A stretch of DNA of 64,000 nucleotides from Streptomyces broussonetiae (lineage in GTDB: Bacteria; Actinomycetota; Actinomycetes; Streptomycetales; Streptomycetaceae). Both the position numbers and the translations under genes were made by a program. Shown piece by piece: positions 8,005 to 16,794 of this stretch. Location of the stretch: the NCBI RefSeq assembly GCF_009796285.1, contig NZ_CP047020.1, forward strand, positions 7,378,001-7,442,000. The letters run 5' to 3'. Numbering within the stretch: position 1 is the stretch's first letter; each line of letters begins with the position of its first letter. Below the pieces are notes generated by a model. That model was not told the DNA's origin. It was given only the letters and a program-made list of their open reading frames with translations, and did no database searches.

Positions 8005-9051
8005 TCAGGGGACGAGGATGAGGCGGATCGGGTCGCCGATCTTGTTCTCCAGACGGTTGACCGCGTCGGCCGCCTCGACGAGCGGGATGTGGTCCGTGAT
8101 GGAGGGGGCCAGATCGAGGCGTCCGCCTGCGGCGAGCTGCACCAGCTCGTAGACGCCGTCGGGCGTGCCGCCGTAGTGGCCGCGGACTTGCTTCTGCAGG
8201 TAGTTGAAGGTCAGGCCCTCGGTGATGGTCAGCGGCCTGGGGGTGATGCCGACCAGGATCAGGGAGCCGCCCAGGCCGAGGACGGAGGCGGCCTGCTCGC
8301 GGACGGCGGGTACGCCGGCGCAGTCGAAGGCGAAGTCGAGGCCGCGTCCGCCGGTGGCCGCGCGGACCTGGTCGGTGAAGTCCGGGGCGGCCGGGTCCAG
8401 GGCGAAGTCCGCGCCGAAGGCGAGAGCACGCTCACGCGCGCTGGGCAGCGGGTCGACGGCGATGATGGGTGCCGCGCCGACCAGGCGGGCCAGGCGCACG
8501 TTGTGCGCGCCGACTCCGCCCACGCCCCAGATGCCGACGGACTGGGCGGGACGGACGCCCGCGGTGGCGACGACGGCGGCGTAGGGGGTGGAGACCGCGT
8601 CGGGGATGATCGCGGCCTGGTCGAAGGGCAGGCTGTCGGGGATGGGGACGACGGTCTCCTCGGGGGTGACCATGTACTCGGCCCAGCCGCCGTCGTAGTC
8701 GATGCCGGCGGTGCGGACCTGGGCGCAGGCGCGATGGCGCACACAGCCCTCGCACTTGCCGCACGTCTTGCCCGCCTCCAGGGTGACGCGGGTGCCGACG
8801 GTCAGGTCCCGCTTGAGGTCGGGGCCGAGGGCGTGGACGACACCGGAGACCTCGTGGCCGACGGTGACCGTGTCGGAGTCCAGGAAGAGCGGAGGCAGGG
8901 AGCCGTCGAGCAGGTGGACGTCGGAAAGGCAGACGCCTGCGGCCTTCACCTCGATGAGGACCTCACCAGGTCCGGGTACGGGGATGGGGACCTCCTCCAC
9001 GGCGAACTTCTTGCTGTCCACGTGGAAGCGTCCGGCGAGCATGGTGTCCAT
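8005..9051 (-). CDS. zinc-dependent alcohol dehydrogenase (MDR family)
   Basis: A 348-residue medium-chain dehydrogenase/reductase. Catalytic zinc ligands are visible in AGVCLSDVHL and VGHEVSGVVHAL, and the structural zinc lobe in CGKCEGCVRHRACAQ. The NAD(P)-binding motif is GVGGVGAHNVRLARLVGA, near residue 175, so it should oxidise an alcohol to an aldehyde or ketone, or the reverse. The ATG at 9049-9051 was preferred; a farther ATG at 9084 has no ribosome site, and an ATG three codons inside is also possible. It lies just downstream of the fused P450 gene on the same strand, separated by a hairpin, and may act on its hydroxylated products. Confidence 0.88.
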   Translation of the reverse strand: MDTMLAGRFHVDSKKFAVEEVPIPVPGPGEVLIEVKAAGVCLSDVHLLDGSLPPLFLDSDTVTVGHEVSGVVHALGPDLKRDLTVGTRVTLEAGKTCGKCEGCVRHRACAQVRTAGIDYDGGWAEYMVTPEETVVPIPDSLPFDQAAIIPDAVSTPYAAVVATAGVRPAQSVGIWGVGGVGAHNVRLARLVGAAPIIAVDPLPSARERALAFGADFALDPAAPDFTDQVRAATGGRGLDFAFDCAGVPAVREQAASVLGLGGSLILVGITPRPLTITEGLTFNYLQKQVRGHYGGTPDGVYELVQLAAGGRLDLAPSITDHIPLVEAADAVNRLENKIGDPIRLILVP

Positions 9052-9127
9052 GAGGAACTGCTTTCTGTGAGCGGCACCGATCATGGGGATTCAGCGGTGC
9101 CCTGGTGTGTGATGGCTTGTGGTGGCG

Positions 9128-9170
9128 GGGAGGCGTACGGCTGGCAGCGGGGGAGTGCCGCACGCCTCCC
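9128..9170 (-). terminator. hairpin terminator downstream of the fused P450 gene
   Basis: Inverted repeat GGGAGGCGT / ACGCCTCCC with inner pairing, 40 bp beyond the P450 stop at 9210 and before the dehydrogenase start. Confidence 0.6.
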
Positions 9171-9209
9171 GGCGTGGGGAGGTCACACGCCTTGACGACG
9201 TTGTAACGG

Positions 9210-12200
9210 TCAGGCGAAGACGTCCTGCTGGTAGCGCTCGTCCGCTTCGAGCTGGGCGAGCCACTGCTGGGCGGTCTCGTCTTCGCTGCCGGTCCTCTGA
9301 CGGTGGATGGCGGCGAGGGCCTCGCGGACGGCGGGCGCCATACGGCGGCCGTCACCGCAGACGTAGATGTACGCGCCGTCCTCGATGGCCTGCCACACCG
9401 TGTCGGCGGCGCCCACGATGGCGTTCTGCACGAACCGGGCCGGGTGGCTGGTCACCGCGGAGTAGGCGGTGTGGATCTGCGCGATGCCGGCCTGCTCCCA
9501 GTCCCGCATCTCCTGACGGTAGAAGTAGTCGTGCTCGGGGTGGCGGCAGCCGACGAAGACCTGCGCCAGGCCGACCTGGATGCCGTGCTCGTGCTGCCAG
9601 GCCCGCTCCTCCAGGAAGCCGCGCAGGGGCGCGATGCCGGTGCCGGGGCCGATGAGGATCAGCGGCGTGGCGGGGTCGGCGGGCGGGGCGAACGTCGGGG
9701 AGGGCACGCGGACGTAGCCGTAGACGACGTCCCCGGGCTCCAGGCCCGCGATGTAGGAGGAGCAGGTGCCGCGGTAGTGGCCGTCGCCGGACAGGGCCGG
9801 GCCCTCCAGCAGGCCAACGGTCAGGCGCACCTGCCGTGGGTTGGCCGACGGGGCGGAGGAGATGGAGTAGAAGCGCGGACGGATCGGGCCCATCATCTCC
9901 AGGAAGACCGCCAGCGGCAGCTCGACCGCCGGAAAGCGCTCCAGCAGGCCCAGCACCGAGACCCGCTTGCCGAGGATCTCCTTGCTGTAGCGCTCCTCGG
10001 CCTCCTCGGTGTCGGCGGTGTACGCCTGGAGCTGCGGCCGGGTCCACGGGCACTGGGTGTACTCGGCCAGGGTTTGGATCTGGGAGCGGGCGGCCACGTC
10101 CTGCAGTTCCAGGAACTCGGTGAGCAGGATGCCCGCGGTGACGGGGACGCCGACCGGCAGGTGCGTGCGGCCGCCTGCGGGCAGGTCCAGGCGCAGCACC
10201 TGGTCGTACTCGACACCGAGCCGCTTCAGCGCGCGGTTCACCAGGGCAGGCTCGTTCTTGGCGAAGACGGCCACGTGGTTGCCGGTGTCGTAGGTGACGC
10301 CCTCGGGCAGCTCGAAGGTGATGGACCTCGCGGACGGGCGCGGCGGCTCGATCCGGAAGTCCCACAGGCCGGTCGCGTCGGCCACCAGCTCCTCGTTGGC
10401 CACCACCTTGAGCGGATATGCCTGCTCGGAGACGATCGCGGGACGCACGTCGGACTCGGTGAGCAGCTGGACCTCGTAGCGCGGGCCGCTCGCCTCGGAG
10501 GTGTCGGCGGCGTACTCCTCGGCCAGGGTGGCCCACAGCGTGTCCATCCAGCGACTGGCCATGCCGTCGAAGTCACCTGCGGCGTCCGCGATGCCGCGCT
10601 CGACGACCGGAGTGGCGCCGGCGGCCAGCAGCCCTTCCTCGATCCGCTTGGGGAACGCCTGGTAGGTGGCCACCCACTGGGTGTTGCCGGCGCCCAGCAG
10701 CGCGAACCGCACGTTCGACAGAGAGCCCTCCGGCAGTCCGGCGCGCAGCAGGTCGTCGAAGCGCTGCGCGTTGTCAGGGGCCTTGCCGTTGTAACTGGCG
10801 GCAACAACCACGAGCAGACCCTCGGTGGGCAGGTTGTCACCGAGCTCGTCCAGGCTCATCAGCGTGGTGCCGAACCCGGAGCGCTCACCGCGGTCGGCGA
10901 TGGTGCGCGCCAGGTCCTCGCACGAACCGAGGCTCGATCCGTAGGCGACGGTCAGATTCACCCCGACGCCGCTCACCGCGGCCTGCTGCCGCTCGTCGTC
11001 GCTGTGCAGGTCGACGGCGCCGAACACGGCCCGCTCGTGCTCCTGACGCCTGCGGATGACGAGTTCGAAGTCGCCGGGCTTGCGCGTCAGGGCTTCCCGC
11101 ACGTCCATCTTGTAGTCGGTGGTGTCGGAGAACTTGAACTTCTGCAGCACCAGCGCCAGCGCCAGGCGGGCCTCGGTGAGGGCGAACTGGCGGCCGATGC
11201 ACGCGCGCCGGCCGTTGCCGAACGGCTTGTAGGCGTGCTGGTGGTGCCGGGCGCGGTTCTCCGGCAGCCACCGGTCGATGTCGAACTCGTGCGGCCTCTC
11301 CCATGCCTTGGGGTGGGTGTGCAGCGGACCCATCAGCAGGTTCGTCTTCGTGCCCTGCTTCAGTTCGTACCGGCCTCCGATGACGGTGTCCTCGAGCGGC
11401 GCCTTCATGATCTGCGGTATGGGAGCCCACAGGCGCAGGGTCTCCTCCAGGATCCGCGGGATCACGTCCATTTTCATGATCGTGTCGTAGTCCGGGAGCG
11501 TGTCACCCGGCATGAGGCGGTCCACCTCGGCGTATGCCTGGGCCAGCACGTGCGGGTTGCGCATCAGCGAGTACGTGGCGAACGACAACAGGCCGCTGGT
11601 GGTCTCGTGGCCGGCGATCAGGAACGTCACTACCTGGTCGCGGACGTTGTCGTCGTCCAGCGGCCTGCCCGTCTCCGGGTCGGTGGCTTGAAGCATCAGG
11701 CCCAGCAGGTCGTCCTCCCCGCTGCTCCTGCCCTGACGACGTTCCTTGATCACGCTCTCGACGAGGTCCCGCATCAGCTGGATGTTCGTGCGGTAGCGCT
11801 TGTCGTCGTCCGTGCGCAGCGCGGTCATCTCCGGCAGTTCCTGGGAGCGCCGCATCGACTCCACCAGCGCCTCCAGCAGGGCGTTGAGGAAGGGGTGCAG
11901 CTCCTCCTCGGCGAAGGAGTCGAACCGGTAGCCGAAGCCGGACAGGGCGATGGTGTCCAGCGTCAGCCGGGTGTAGTCGTCAGTGATCCTGACCGGCTCG
12001 CCTTCCGCGTTCGCCCACTTGCCCACCAGGCTCTGGGCGATCTCCAGCATCTGTCCGTAGTAGTTCTTCATGGCGCGCTGGCTGAAGGCCGGCATGAGGA
12101 TCCGGTGGGCCATGCCCCAGGCATCACCGTCCTCGACCTCGTGGGCCGTGAACAGGCCCGCTCCCGTGTAGTCCCGGACATGGCTCAGCGGCGCGAAGAT

Positions 12201-12434
12201 CGGCTTTCCGAAGCGGGTCTCGTCGCTGACCTCGGTGACCAGGTCCGGGTCGTAGACGAAGACGTTCTCCTGGCCGGCGATGTTCAGGCTGAAGATCCCC
12301 TCCGGGAACTGCTTGGACAGTTCACCGAAGAACGCCACCGGGCTGGTGTCGGGAAGCGGCGGTGCGGGGTCGAGGACCGGGATGCCCTGCGAGGACGGGG
12401 TGGGGCGAAGGTCGTTCGCGGCGTGCGTGGTCAT
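9210..12434 (-). CDS. self-sufficient cytochrome P450 / NADPH-P450 reductase fusion (CYP102 type)
   Basis: A 1074-residue P450 BM3-like fusion that needs only NADPH and O2; fatty acids are the usual substrates of the family. The heme domain (about 1-470) has the I-helix FLIAGHETTSGLLSFA, ExxR in EETLRLWAP and the heme loop FGNGRRACIGRQFA. The flavodoxin/FMN domain follows (VAYGSSLGSCEDLARTIA, near 500), then the FAD/NADPH ferredoxin-reductase domain (RFYSISSAP, LIGPGTGIAPLRGFLEER, YVCGDGRRMAPAV). The ATG at 12432-12434 has GAGGAGCACGTC upstream. It is divergent from a TetR gene over palindromic operators, as Bm3R1-type repressors control BM3 in Bacillus. Confidence 0.95.
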   Translation of the reverse strand: MTTHAANDLRPTPSSQGIPVLDPAPPLPDTSPVAFFGELSKQFPEGIFSLNIAGQENVFVYDPDLVTEVSDETRFGKPIFAPLSHVRDYTGAGLFTAHEVEDGDAWGMAHRILMPAFSQRAMKNYYGQMLEIAQSLVGKWANAEGEPVRITDDYTRLTLDTIALSGFGYRFDSFAEEELHPFLNALLEALVESMRRSQELPEMTALRTDDDKRYRTNIQLMRDLVESVIKERRQGRSSGEDDLLGLMLQATDPETGRPLDDDNVRDQVVTFLIAGHETTSGLLSFATYSLMRNPHVLAQAYAEVDRLMPGDTLPDYDTIMKMDVIPRILEETLRLWAPIPQIMKAPLEDTVIGGRYELKQGTKTNLLMGPLHTHPKAWERPHEFDIDRWLPENRARHHQHAYKPFGNGRRACIGRQFALTEARLALALVLQKFKFSDTTDYKMDVREALTRKPGDFELVIRRRQEHERAVFGAVDLHSDDERQQAAVSGVGVNLTVAYGSSLGSCEDLARTIADRGERSGFGTTLMSLDELGDNLPTEGLLVVVAASYNGKAPDNAQRFDDLLRAGLPEGSLSNVRFALLGAGNTQWVATYQAFPKRIEEGLLAAGATPVVERGIADAAGDFDGMASRWMDTLWATLAEEYAADTSEASGPRYEVQLLTESDVRPAIVSEQAYPLKVVANEELVADATGLWDFRIEPPRPSARSITFELPEGVTYDTGNHVAVFAKNEPALVNRALKRLGVEYDQVLRLDLPAGGRTHLPVGVPVTAGILLTEFLELQDVAARSQIQTLAEYTQCPWTRPQLQAYTADTEEAEERYSKEILGKRVSVLGLLERFPAVELPLAVFLEMMGPIRPRFYSISSAPSANPRQVRLTVGLLEGPALSGDGHYRGTCSSYIAGLEPGDVVYGYVRVPSPTFAPPADPATPLILIGPGTGIAPLRGFLEERAWQHEHGIQVGLAQVFVGCRHPEHDYFYRQEMRDWEQAGIAQIHTAYSAVTSHPARFVQNAIVGAADTVWQAIEDGAYIYVCGDGRRMAPAVREALAAIHRQRTGSEDETAQQWLAQLEADERYQQDVFA

Positions 12435-12512
12435 GACGTGCTCCTCTGCGTGGAGTGGAGGGGATGGGCAAGGGCGCGCTGCGCTGGTCGGTGCCGCGCT
12501 GCACCACAGAAA

Positions 12513-12640
12513 CATACGCCGTATGGATTGGTACCGTACGTCGTATGGAAACTCGGTGCAACCCCGGCCGAGGGGAGGGATGCCGTGAGCGGAGTCGTTT
12601 TCCGTACGCTGTACGGGCGCTGATACCGTACGAGGTATGG
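12513..12640. promoter_or_regulatory. four palindromic operators between P450 fusion and TetR gene
   Basis: Four copies of a 15-bp palindrome fitting CCRTACGNNGTAYGG, with small deviations: CATACGCCGTATG (12513-12525, spacing one base shorter), CCGTACGTCGTATGG (12534-12548), CCGTACGCTGTACGG (12602-12616) and CCGTACGAGGTATGG (12626-12640). The last contains the ATG of the TetR gene (12637), so a bound repressor would cover its own start. Two further copies occur at 15841 and 15875. Confidence 0.8.
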
Positions 12641-13374
12641 AAAAAAAGGTGAGACGTCCCCCGCGGGGAACGAGGAAGAGAGACGTGCCTCTGACCGAGG
12701 CCGGGATCTACGCCGCCGCCCTGCGGCTGATCGACGAGGACGGGGCCGAGGCGCTCACCATGCGCAAACTCGCGACCGTGCTCGATGCGAACCCGATGTC
12801 GCTGTACCACCACGTGCCGAACAAGGAAGCCGTGCTGCGCGGCGTGACGAGAATGGTCGGAGCCCGGTTCCGCACCGTGACGCTTCAGGACGCTCCCTGG
12901 CAGGAGCGCCTCCGGCTGCTCGCCACGGACTTCCGGACGCTGGCACACCGGCACCCCGAGCTGATGGCGTACTCGTTCAGCCACCAGCCCGACTTCATCC
13001 AGCACGACGACCCGTTCTGGACGGCCCTCACCGCGATCGTGGCCGCTGCCGGCGTGCCGTTGTCGGAGGTCCCTGAGATCGCGGCGCTGATCGTCGCCGT
13101 CGTCATCGGTGTCCTCGGCGCCGAACTCAACGGAGCGCTCCACCAGTGGGCGAACCTCAAGCCCCCCGGCCCTGATACCGACGGCGGAGACGGGCCCACG
13201 GATGCGGCCCCCGGCTCCACGGGTGCAGGGACTGCGGGCCCTGATCGGGACCACATGTTCCGTCTCGTGATGGACACGCTGATCACGGGCCTGGAAAGCC
13301 GGCTCACCGCTGACCGTGAAACAGCCAGGACGCCGGCCGCCGTTGAGTCCGCGGCTCGAGGTGCTACGGCTTGA
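12637..13374 (+). CDS. TetR family regulator with TetR_C-type domain
   Basis: A 245-residue regulator. The HTH lies at about 20-65 (EAGIYAAALRLIDEDG, then MRKLATVLDANPMSLYHHV, NKEAVLRGVTRMV), the form seen in TetR_C-domain regulators of drug and P450 genes. The C-terminal part has FSHQPDFIQHDDPFW and a Gly/Thr-rich loop near residues 185-210. Its ATG lies inside an operator palindrome, so autoregulation is very likely. Divergent placement makes the P450-reductase fusion its main target. The same palindromes upstream of the small secreted protein at 15315-15752 suggest a second target. Confidence 0.9.
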   Translation: MEKKVRRPPRGTRKRDVPLTEAGIYAAALRLIDEDGAEALTMRKLATVLDANPMSLYHHVPNKEAVLRGVTRMVGARFRTVTLQDAPWQERLRLLATDFRTLAHRHPELMAYSFSHQPDFIQHDDPFWTALTAIVAAAGVPLSEVPEIAALIVAVVIGVLGAELNGALHQWANLKPPGPDTDGGDGPTDAAPGSTGAGTAGPDRDHMFRLVMDTLITGLESRLTADRETARTPAAVESAARGATA

Positions 13375-13600
13375 GGCTCGTCCGTGGCAGGCGAACTCGG
13401 GGCGCTGCGGCCGGAAGAGATCGTTTCCGGCGCTGTCCGAGCTTCCTGCGTTCCGAGGTCGGCCAGCAGTGACAGCAGGCTCGCTCGTGCCGAGAGGCGT
13501 GTGGAGAGCAGCACCGCCCCGAACCAGTCCACGAGCGGTACCGACCTCGACAGGGAGCGACGCGCGGAGTGTGCCCCACCCCGCAAGGCATAAAAATGGC

Positions 13601-14161
13601 TTATGGGTGCACACGGGAGATCGGAAGACCGCTTCTTGGCGCCGCAGGCGGGGCGCGGGCTGCTGGTGACCGCGCTCGCACTGATCGTGGGCATCACCGT
13701 GACGGACATCGGATCGACATCCACGATCAGGGCCCGCAGGCCGAGATGCTCAACTGCGGCCATCCGCCACCCCTGCTGATCCGTGGTGACCAGGTGACCG
13801 TCCTGAACTCCCGCCGACCCTCACTCCCGTTGGGTCTGTGCGCCTTGTGCACACGCAACGACCGCAGCGACCCGTTCACCTTGGAACCGGGCGACATGCT
13901 GCTGCTCTACACCGACGGCGTGATCGAAGCCCGCTCACCGACCGGAGCCTTCTACCCTCTCGCCGAACGGTTGCCTCCTTCCCTGCCTCAGGCCCCGACG
14001 CCCTGCTGCACCGCATTCACCGCGACCTGCTCGCGCACACCGGGGAGCAGCTCAGCGACGACGCCGCTTTCCTGATCATCGAACGCACCCCCGCGCGCCA
14101 TCTGCACCGGCCGCACCTCATGTCCCACGCTGGGGGACCTCTCCCGTCCACAACTGGCTGA
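13601..14161 (+). pseudogene. decayed PP2C/SpoIIE phosphatase
   Basis: Pieces of a membrane-bound SpoIIE-type serine phosphatase in changing frames. An ATG at 13601 begins a piece with a hydrophobic helix (LLVTALALIVGITVTDIGS). From about 13725 a second frame carries the phosphatase core (MLNCGHPPPLLIRGDQV, LEPGDMLLLYTDGVIEARS). Near 13970 one base is missing, and the end (PDALLHRIHRDLLAHTGEQL, DDAAFLIIER) continues in the first frame to 14161. The central catalytic segment with its first aspartates is absent. At least one internal deletion and one single-base frameshift make a functional product unlikely. Confidence 0.8.
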
Positions 14162-14283
14162 CCTGTCACACCGTCCCCGCCGGGTGGCGCACGGCGCACT
14201 GGTGCCCACGGCGGAGCCCGGCCGCCGCCCATGCCCACCGCTGGACTGACAGTCACCTGGCCGAGTTGCGCCGAGCCGCTGAG

Positions 14284-14517
14284 TCAGCTCAGGGGCGAGC
14301 CGGTGGTGGGCGTGAGCACGGTCTCGGCGATGCCGACAATCCGGCTGAGGTCGAAGCCCTCCATGTCGGCGCGAAAGTCCGGGCTGGCCAGGTACGCCCG
14401 CAGCCGCTCCTGCACGTCGTCGGTGTCCCTGTAGGAGACGAGGGCGTACAGCTGGGGCGTCTCACTCCCGGAAGCCGCTGGCACCGTCCAGACGACACGA
14501 AGCTGGTACTGGGACAT
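14284..14517 (-). CDS. small hypothetical protein, 77 aa
   Basis: A 77-residue protein (starts MSQYQLRVVWTVP, contains YALVSYRDTDDVQERLRAYLASPDF). It has an alternating beta/alpha pattern reminiscent of a half ferredoxin-like (EthD/ABM or dimeric barrel) fold, but no family motif is certain. The ATG at 14515-14517 has AAGGA upstream. It lies 42 bp downstream of the SsgA-like gene on the same strand and may be cotranscribed. Codon use is typical for the window, which supports a real gene. Confidence 0.65.
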   Translation of the reverse strand: MSQYQLRVVWTVPAASGSETPQLYALVSYRDTDDVQERLRAYLASPDFRADMEGFDLSRIVGIAETVLTPTTGSPLS

Positions 14518-14559
14518 GAACGCTCATTCCTTTTCTGTCTGGGCATGGATGGGCAGCGG

Positions 14560-14979
14560 TCAACTTTGGGAGAGCAGGTACGCCAGTTCGGTGTCCCAGT
14601 CGATGCGTCCGGCCTCGGTACCCCGTGGCACCAGAGCCTCCGTGCTTTCCAGGAAGCTCTCGACGTCCCGCACGGGAACCTCGAGCAGGGCGGCGCCCGC
14701 GCGAGACCCGAGAGCGATGTACATCGCCTGGTCACCACGACCGACGGCCGACCAGATCCGGACGTCCCCATGACCGGCGCAGCCCTCCAGGCCATCGGCG
14801 AGAAGGTCACGCCCCAGGACCCATTCGACGGGCTCGTCACTGCGGGAGAAGAAGGTCGCACGGACGACATAGGGATCAGCGGGCTCGTACCGCAGACGCA
14901 TACGCAGGGGCAGCGAGTAGACCCGCGAGACGACGAGCCGGGCAGTCAGTCCCTGGACCACAGTCCTCGAAGACTCCAT
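14560..14979 (-). CDS. SsgA-like sporulation and cell division regulator (SALP)
   Basis: A 139-residue protein with the full SsgA-like fold: VVQGLTARLVVSRVYSLPLRM, then RYEPADPYVVRATFF and WVLGRDLLADGL. Later parts are VRIWSAVGRGDQAMYIALGS and the terminal EVPVRDVESFLESTEALVP. (First motif positions about 8-28.) SALPs are restricted to sporulating actinomycetes and control septum placement and peptidoglycan remodelling with SsgB/FtsZ, so this is the best lineage marker in the window. The ATG at 14977-14979 is 9 nt from GGAG; the ATG two codons earlier is too close. It is probably one of several paralogues in the genome. Confidence 0.9.
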   Translation of the reverse strand: MESSRTVVQGLTARLVVSRVYSLPLRMRLRYEPADPYVVRATFFSRSDEPVEWVLGRDLLADGLEGCAGHGDVRIWSAVGRGDQAMYIALGSRAGAALLEVPVRDVESFLESTEALVPRGTEAGRIDWDTELAYLLSQS

Positions 14980-15314
14980 CGGCATTCACTCCAAGGCGCC
15001 CCTCCCTCGGCTGCGCCCGCCGCTCGCGGCGGTAAAGACGCATCGGAGGAAGAGGTGTTGCAGCAGGGCCCGGGCGCCGGGACGGCATCGGCAGACCGCG
15101 CTATTCGTGGCGTCGCGGCAGATGGGCGACGCGTGCCTGTGACACGAGGTCGGTGTCGGCAGGCAGGTTCGAGAGGAGCGGGGCCTCGCTCAATCGCCCG
15201 CCTGGGCGGCGGTAGGGGGACCGTTGATCCTTGACCAGCGGTCGTGTCCCTGCCGCCGACAGGCATCGGGGCGAGGGATACAGCCTCGGCCCATGGGCAC
15301 CGACAGAACCTGTC
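14980..15314. other. intergenic, no gene seen
   Basis: About 335 bp between the SsgA-like gene and the end of the secreted protein gene. Only shadow frames are present; I see no convincing coding signal or strong hairpin. Confidence 0.5.
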
Positions 15315-15752
15315 TCACCGGTCACCGTGGTTCCGGTCGAAGTGGTCCCAGCCGCCGTAGTTCCGGTCACCGTGGTTCCCGCCGTGGCGGTCCCAGTCCC
15401 GGCCGTCGTGCTCGTAGCGGTTCCAGCTGTGCCGGTACGACCTGTCGGACTTCCACCCGCGCCCCTCGTCGCTCCAGTAGCAGCGACCGTCGCGGCTGTG
15501 CCAGGACGAGTCGGTGACACGCTCGTCGTGGTGCCAGCCACGGTTCTCGTCCCAGCAGTAGCCCTGCTCGATCAGGTAGCCGATGCCGTGGTCCCAACGG
15601 TAGGCGGCGGGGTTGACGCCGACGGCCGGCCGCTGGACGTGGGCGGAGGAGGGAGTCGCGGCCGAAGCGGTGCCCCCGGCACCGATGACGGCGACACCCG
15701 CGATCGCCACGGAGGAAACAGCGACAGCGATCCGCTTCGTGAGCTTCTTCAT
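15315..15752 (-). CDS. small secreted His/Asp/Trp-rich protein
   Basis: A 145-residue protein with a clear Sec signal peptide (MKKLTKRIAVAVSSVAIAG, cleavage near TASA-ATPSS, residues 28-32). The mature part has one Cys-containing GYCWDENRGWHHDE and another RCYWSDEGRGW, so a single disulfide is possible. The C-terminal third is a low-complexity run rich in His, Asp, Gly, Arg and Trp (DRHGGNHGDRNYGGWDHFD), which could bind metal ions. I do not know the family. Two palindromes identical in type to those in the P450/TetR spacer lie 89-137 bp upstream. Confidence 0.8.
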   Translation of the reverse strand: MKKLTKRIAVAVSSVAIAGVAVIGAGGTASAATPSSAHVQRPAVGVNPAAYRWDHGIGYLIEQGYCWDENRGWHHDERVTDSSWHSRDGRCYWSDEGRGWKSDRSYRHSWNRYEHDGRDWDRHGGNHGDRNYGGWDHFDRNHGDR

Positions 15753-15838
15753 GATCTTTCCTTCCGGTTGGCGCGATCTGCACCAACGTCTTCTCGTGCA
15801 GGCGGTGTGTAGTGCCTAGCCCTTGTTCGATCAAGCTT

Positions 15839-15889
15839 TTCCATACGTTGTATGGAAGCACCTCTCAAGGATTACCATACGACGTATGG
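15839..15889. promoter_or_regulatory. two distal copies of the P450/TetR operator
   Basis: CCATACGTTGTATGG (15841-15855, extended by TT/AA to a 19-bp perfect palindrome) and CCATACGACGTATGG (15875-15889, perfect arms). Centre spacing is 34 bp. They lie upstream of the secreted-protein gene on the minus strand; no plausible plus-strand gene follows. Confidence 0.75.
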
Positions 15890-16575
15890 AAATGCCGCAG
15901 GTGGGGACGGTGACACGCACCACAGGCCGCGGGGTCACCGGAGCAGTCGTCCTGGCAATCCGGCCGAAGGGGCGCACCCCATTTCGGCGACGTGCCATCC
16001 CCGGAACAGCTCTCGCGAGATCGTCGACGCGTGGTCGCCCACCAGGAGCTGACCTCATGAGCGCGTGGTCGACGCTGGTGATCGGGCCCCGCCAGGTGTG
16101 ATCAGCGGCTTGGGCCGGATCGGTTGGCCGAGGCCCGTGTTGTATCCGTAAACCATCGTGATCAGGTGGCAGCTTGCTCGCTGACCTGCTCTCCGGCAGC
16201 CCCTGACCTGCAGGCACCCGTCAATGACCAAGAGCTGCCCCGTCCTCGAGACGTGCTGGGCCCCGAACTGCGGTTTGCGATCGTCGGAAGGCGGCGCGAG
16301 CATTTTTCTAGGGGCGCAACGGCCGGGCCAAGCCTTGAATGCCGGCGCCATGGGAGGAGGGACGCGCCCTTCGTGCTGCGACACTCCGACAGACGTCGCC
16401 CGTGAAGCGGCGGCGCAGCGAATAAGACCGGACCTGCTCAGCCGGTGTTCCGGGCTGACGGGTAGAACACCCGCGGTCGGCTCACCTGGCAGACGGCCTG
16501 AACTCCGCCACAGCCGCATGACCGTGTCGGTGGTCGCCGCCGTGGGGCGGTCGGCAGAGCGGAAGGAGTCTGCCC
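15890..16575. other. intergenic, no gene seen
   Basis: Nearly 700 bp without a convincing coding frame on either strand. The open frames here have random composition. The last 20 bp contain the ribosome site of the ferredoxin gene. Confidence 0.5.
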
Positions 16576-16794
16576 ATGCGGATCGTCGTGGACCTGAATC
16601 GATGCCAGGGATACGCACAGTGCGTGTATCTGGCGCACGAGGTCTTCAGGTTGAACGGTCAGGAGGCGCTCACCTATGAGCCGAACCCTGATGACGCGCG
16701 GCGCCTGCAGGTCGAGCGAGCCGCTGCGGCGTGCCCGGTGCAGGCGATCGTGATCGACCGCTTGGACGGCGAGGAGCGGGGCGAGACGTCATGA
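16576..16794 (+). CDS. ferredoxin, probably 3Fe-4S
   Basis: A 72-residue acidic ferredoxin of the type that feeds actinobacterial P450s. Cys in RCQGYAQCVYL (CxxxxxC) and in AAACPVQAI give three cluster ligands, with Tyr/Ala at the position where a fourth Cys would sit, so a 3Fe-4S cluster is expected. The ATG at 16576 follows GGAAGGAG. Its stop overlaps the reductase start (ATGA), showing a tight electron-transfer operon: reductase to ferredoxin to P450. Confidence 0.9.
   Translation: MRIVVDLNRCQGYAQCVYLAHEVFRLNGQEALTYEPNPDDARRLQVERAAAACPVQAIVIDRLDGEERGETS

Noticed and set aside
9303-12623. An open frame of over 1100 codons antisense to the P450 fusion
   Set aside because: Shadow of biased codon use on the other strand; the sense protein has complete motifs.
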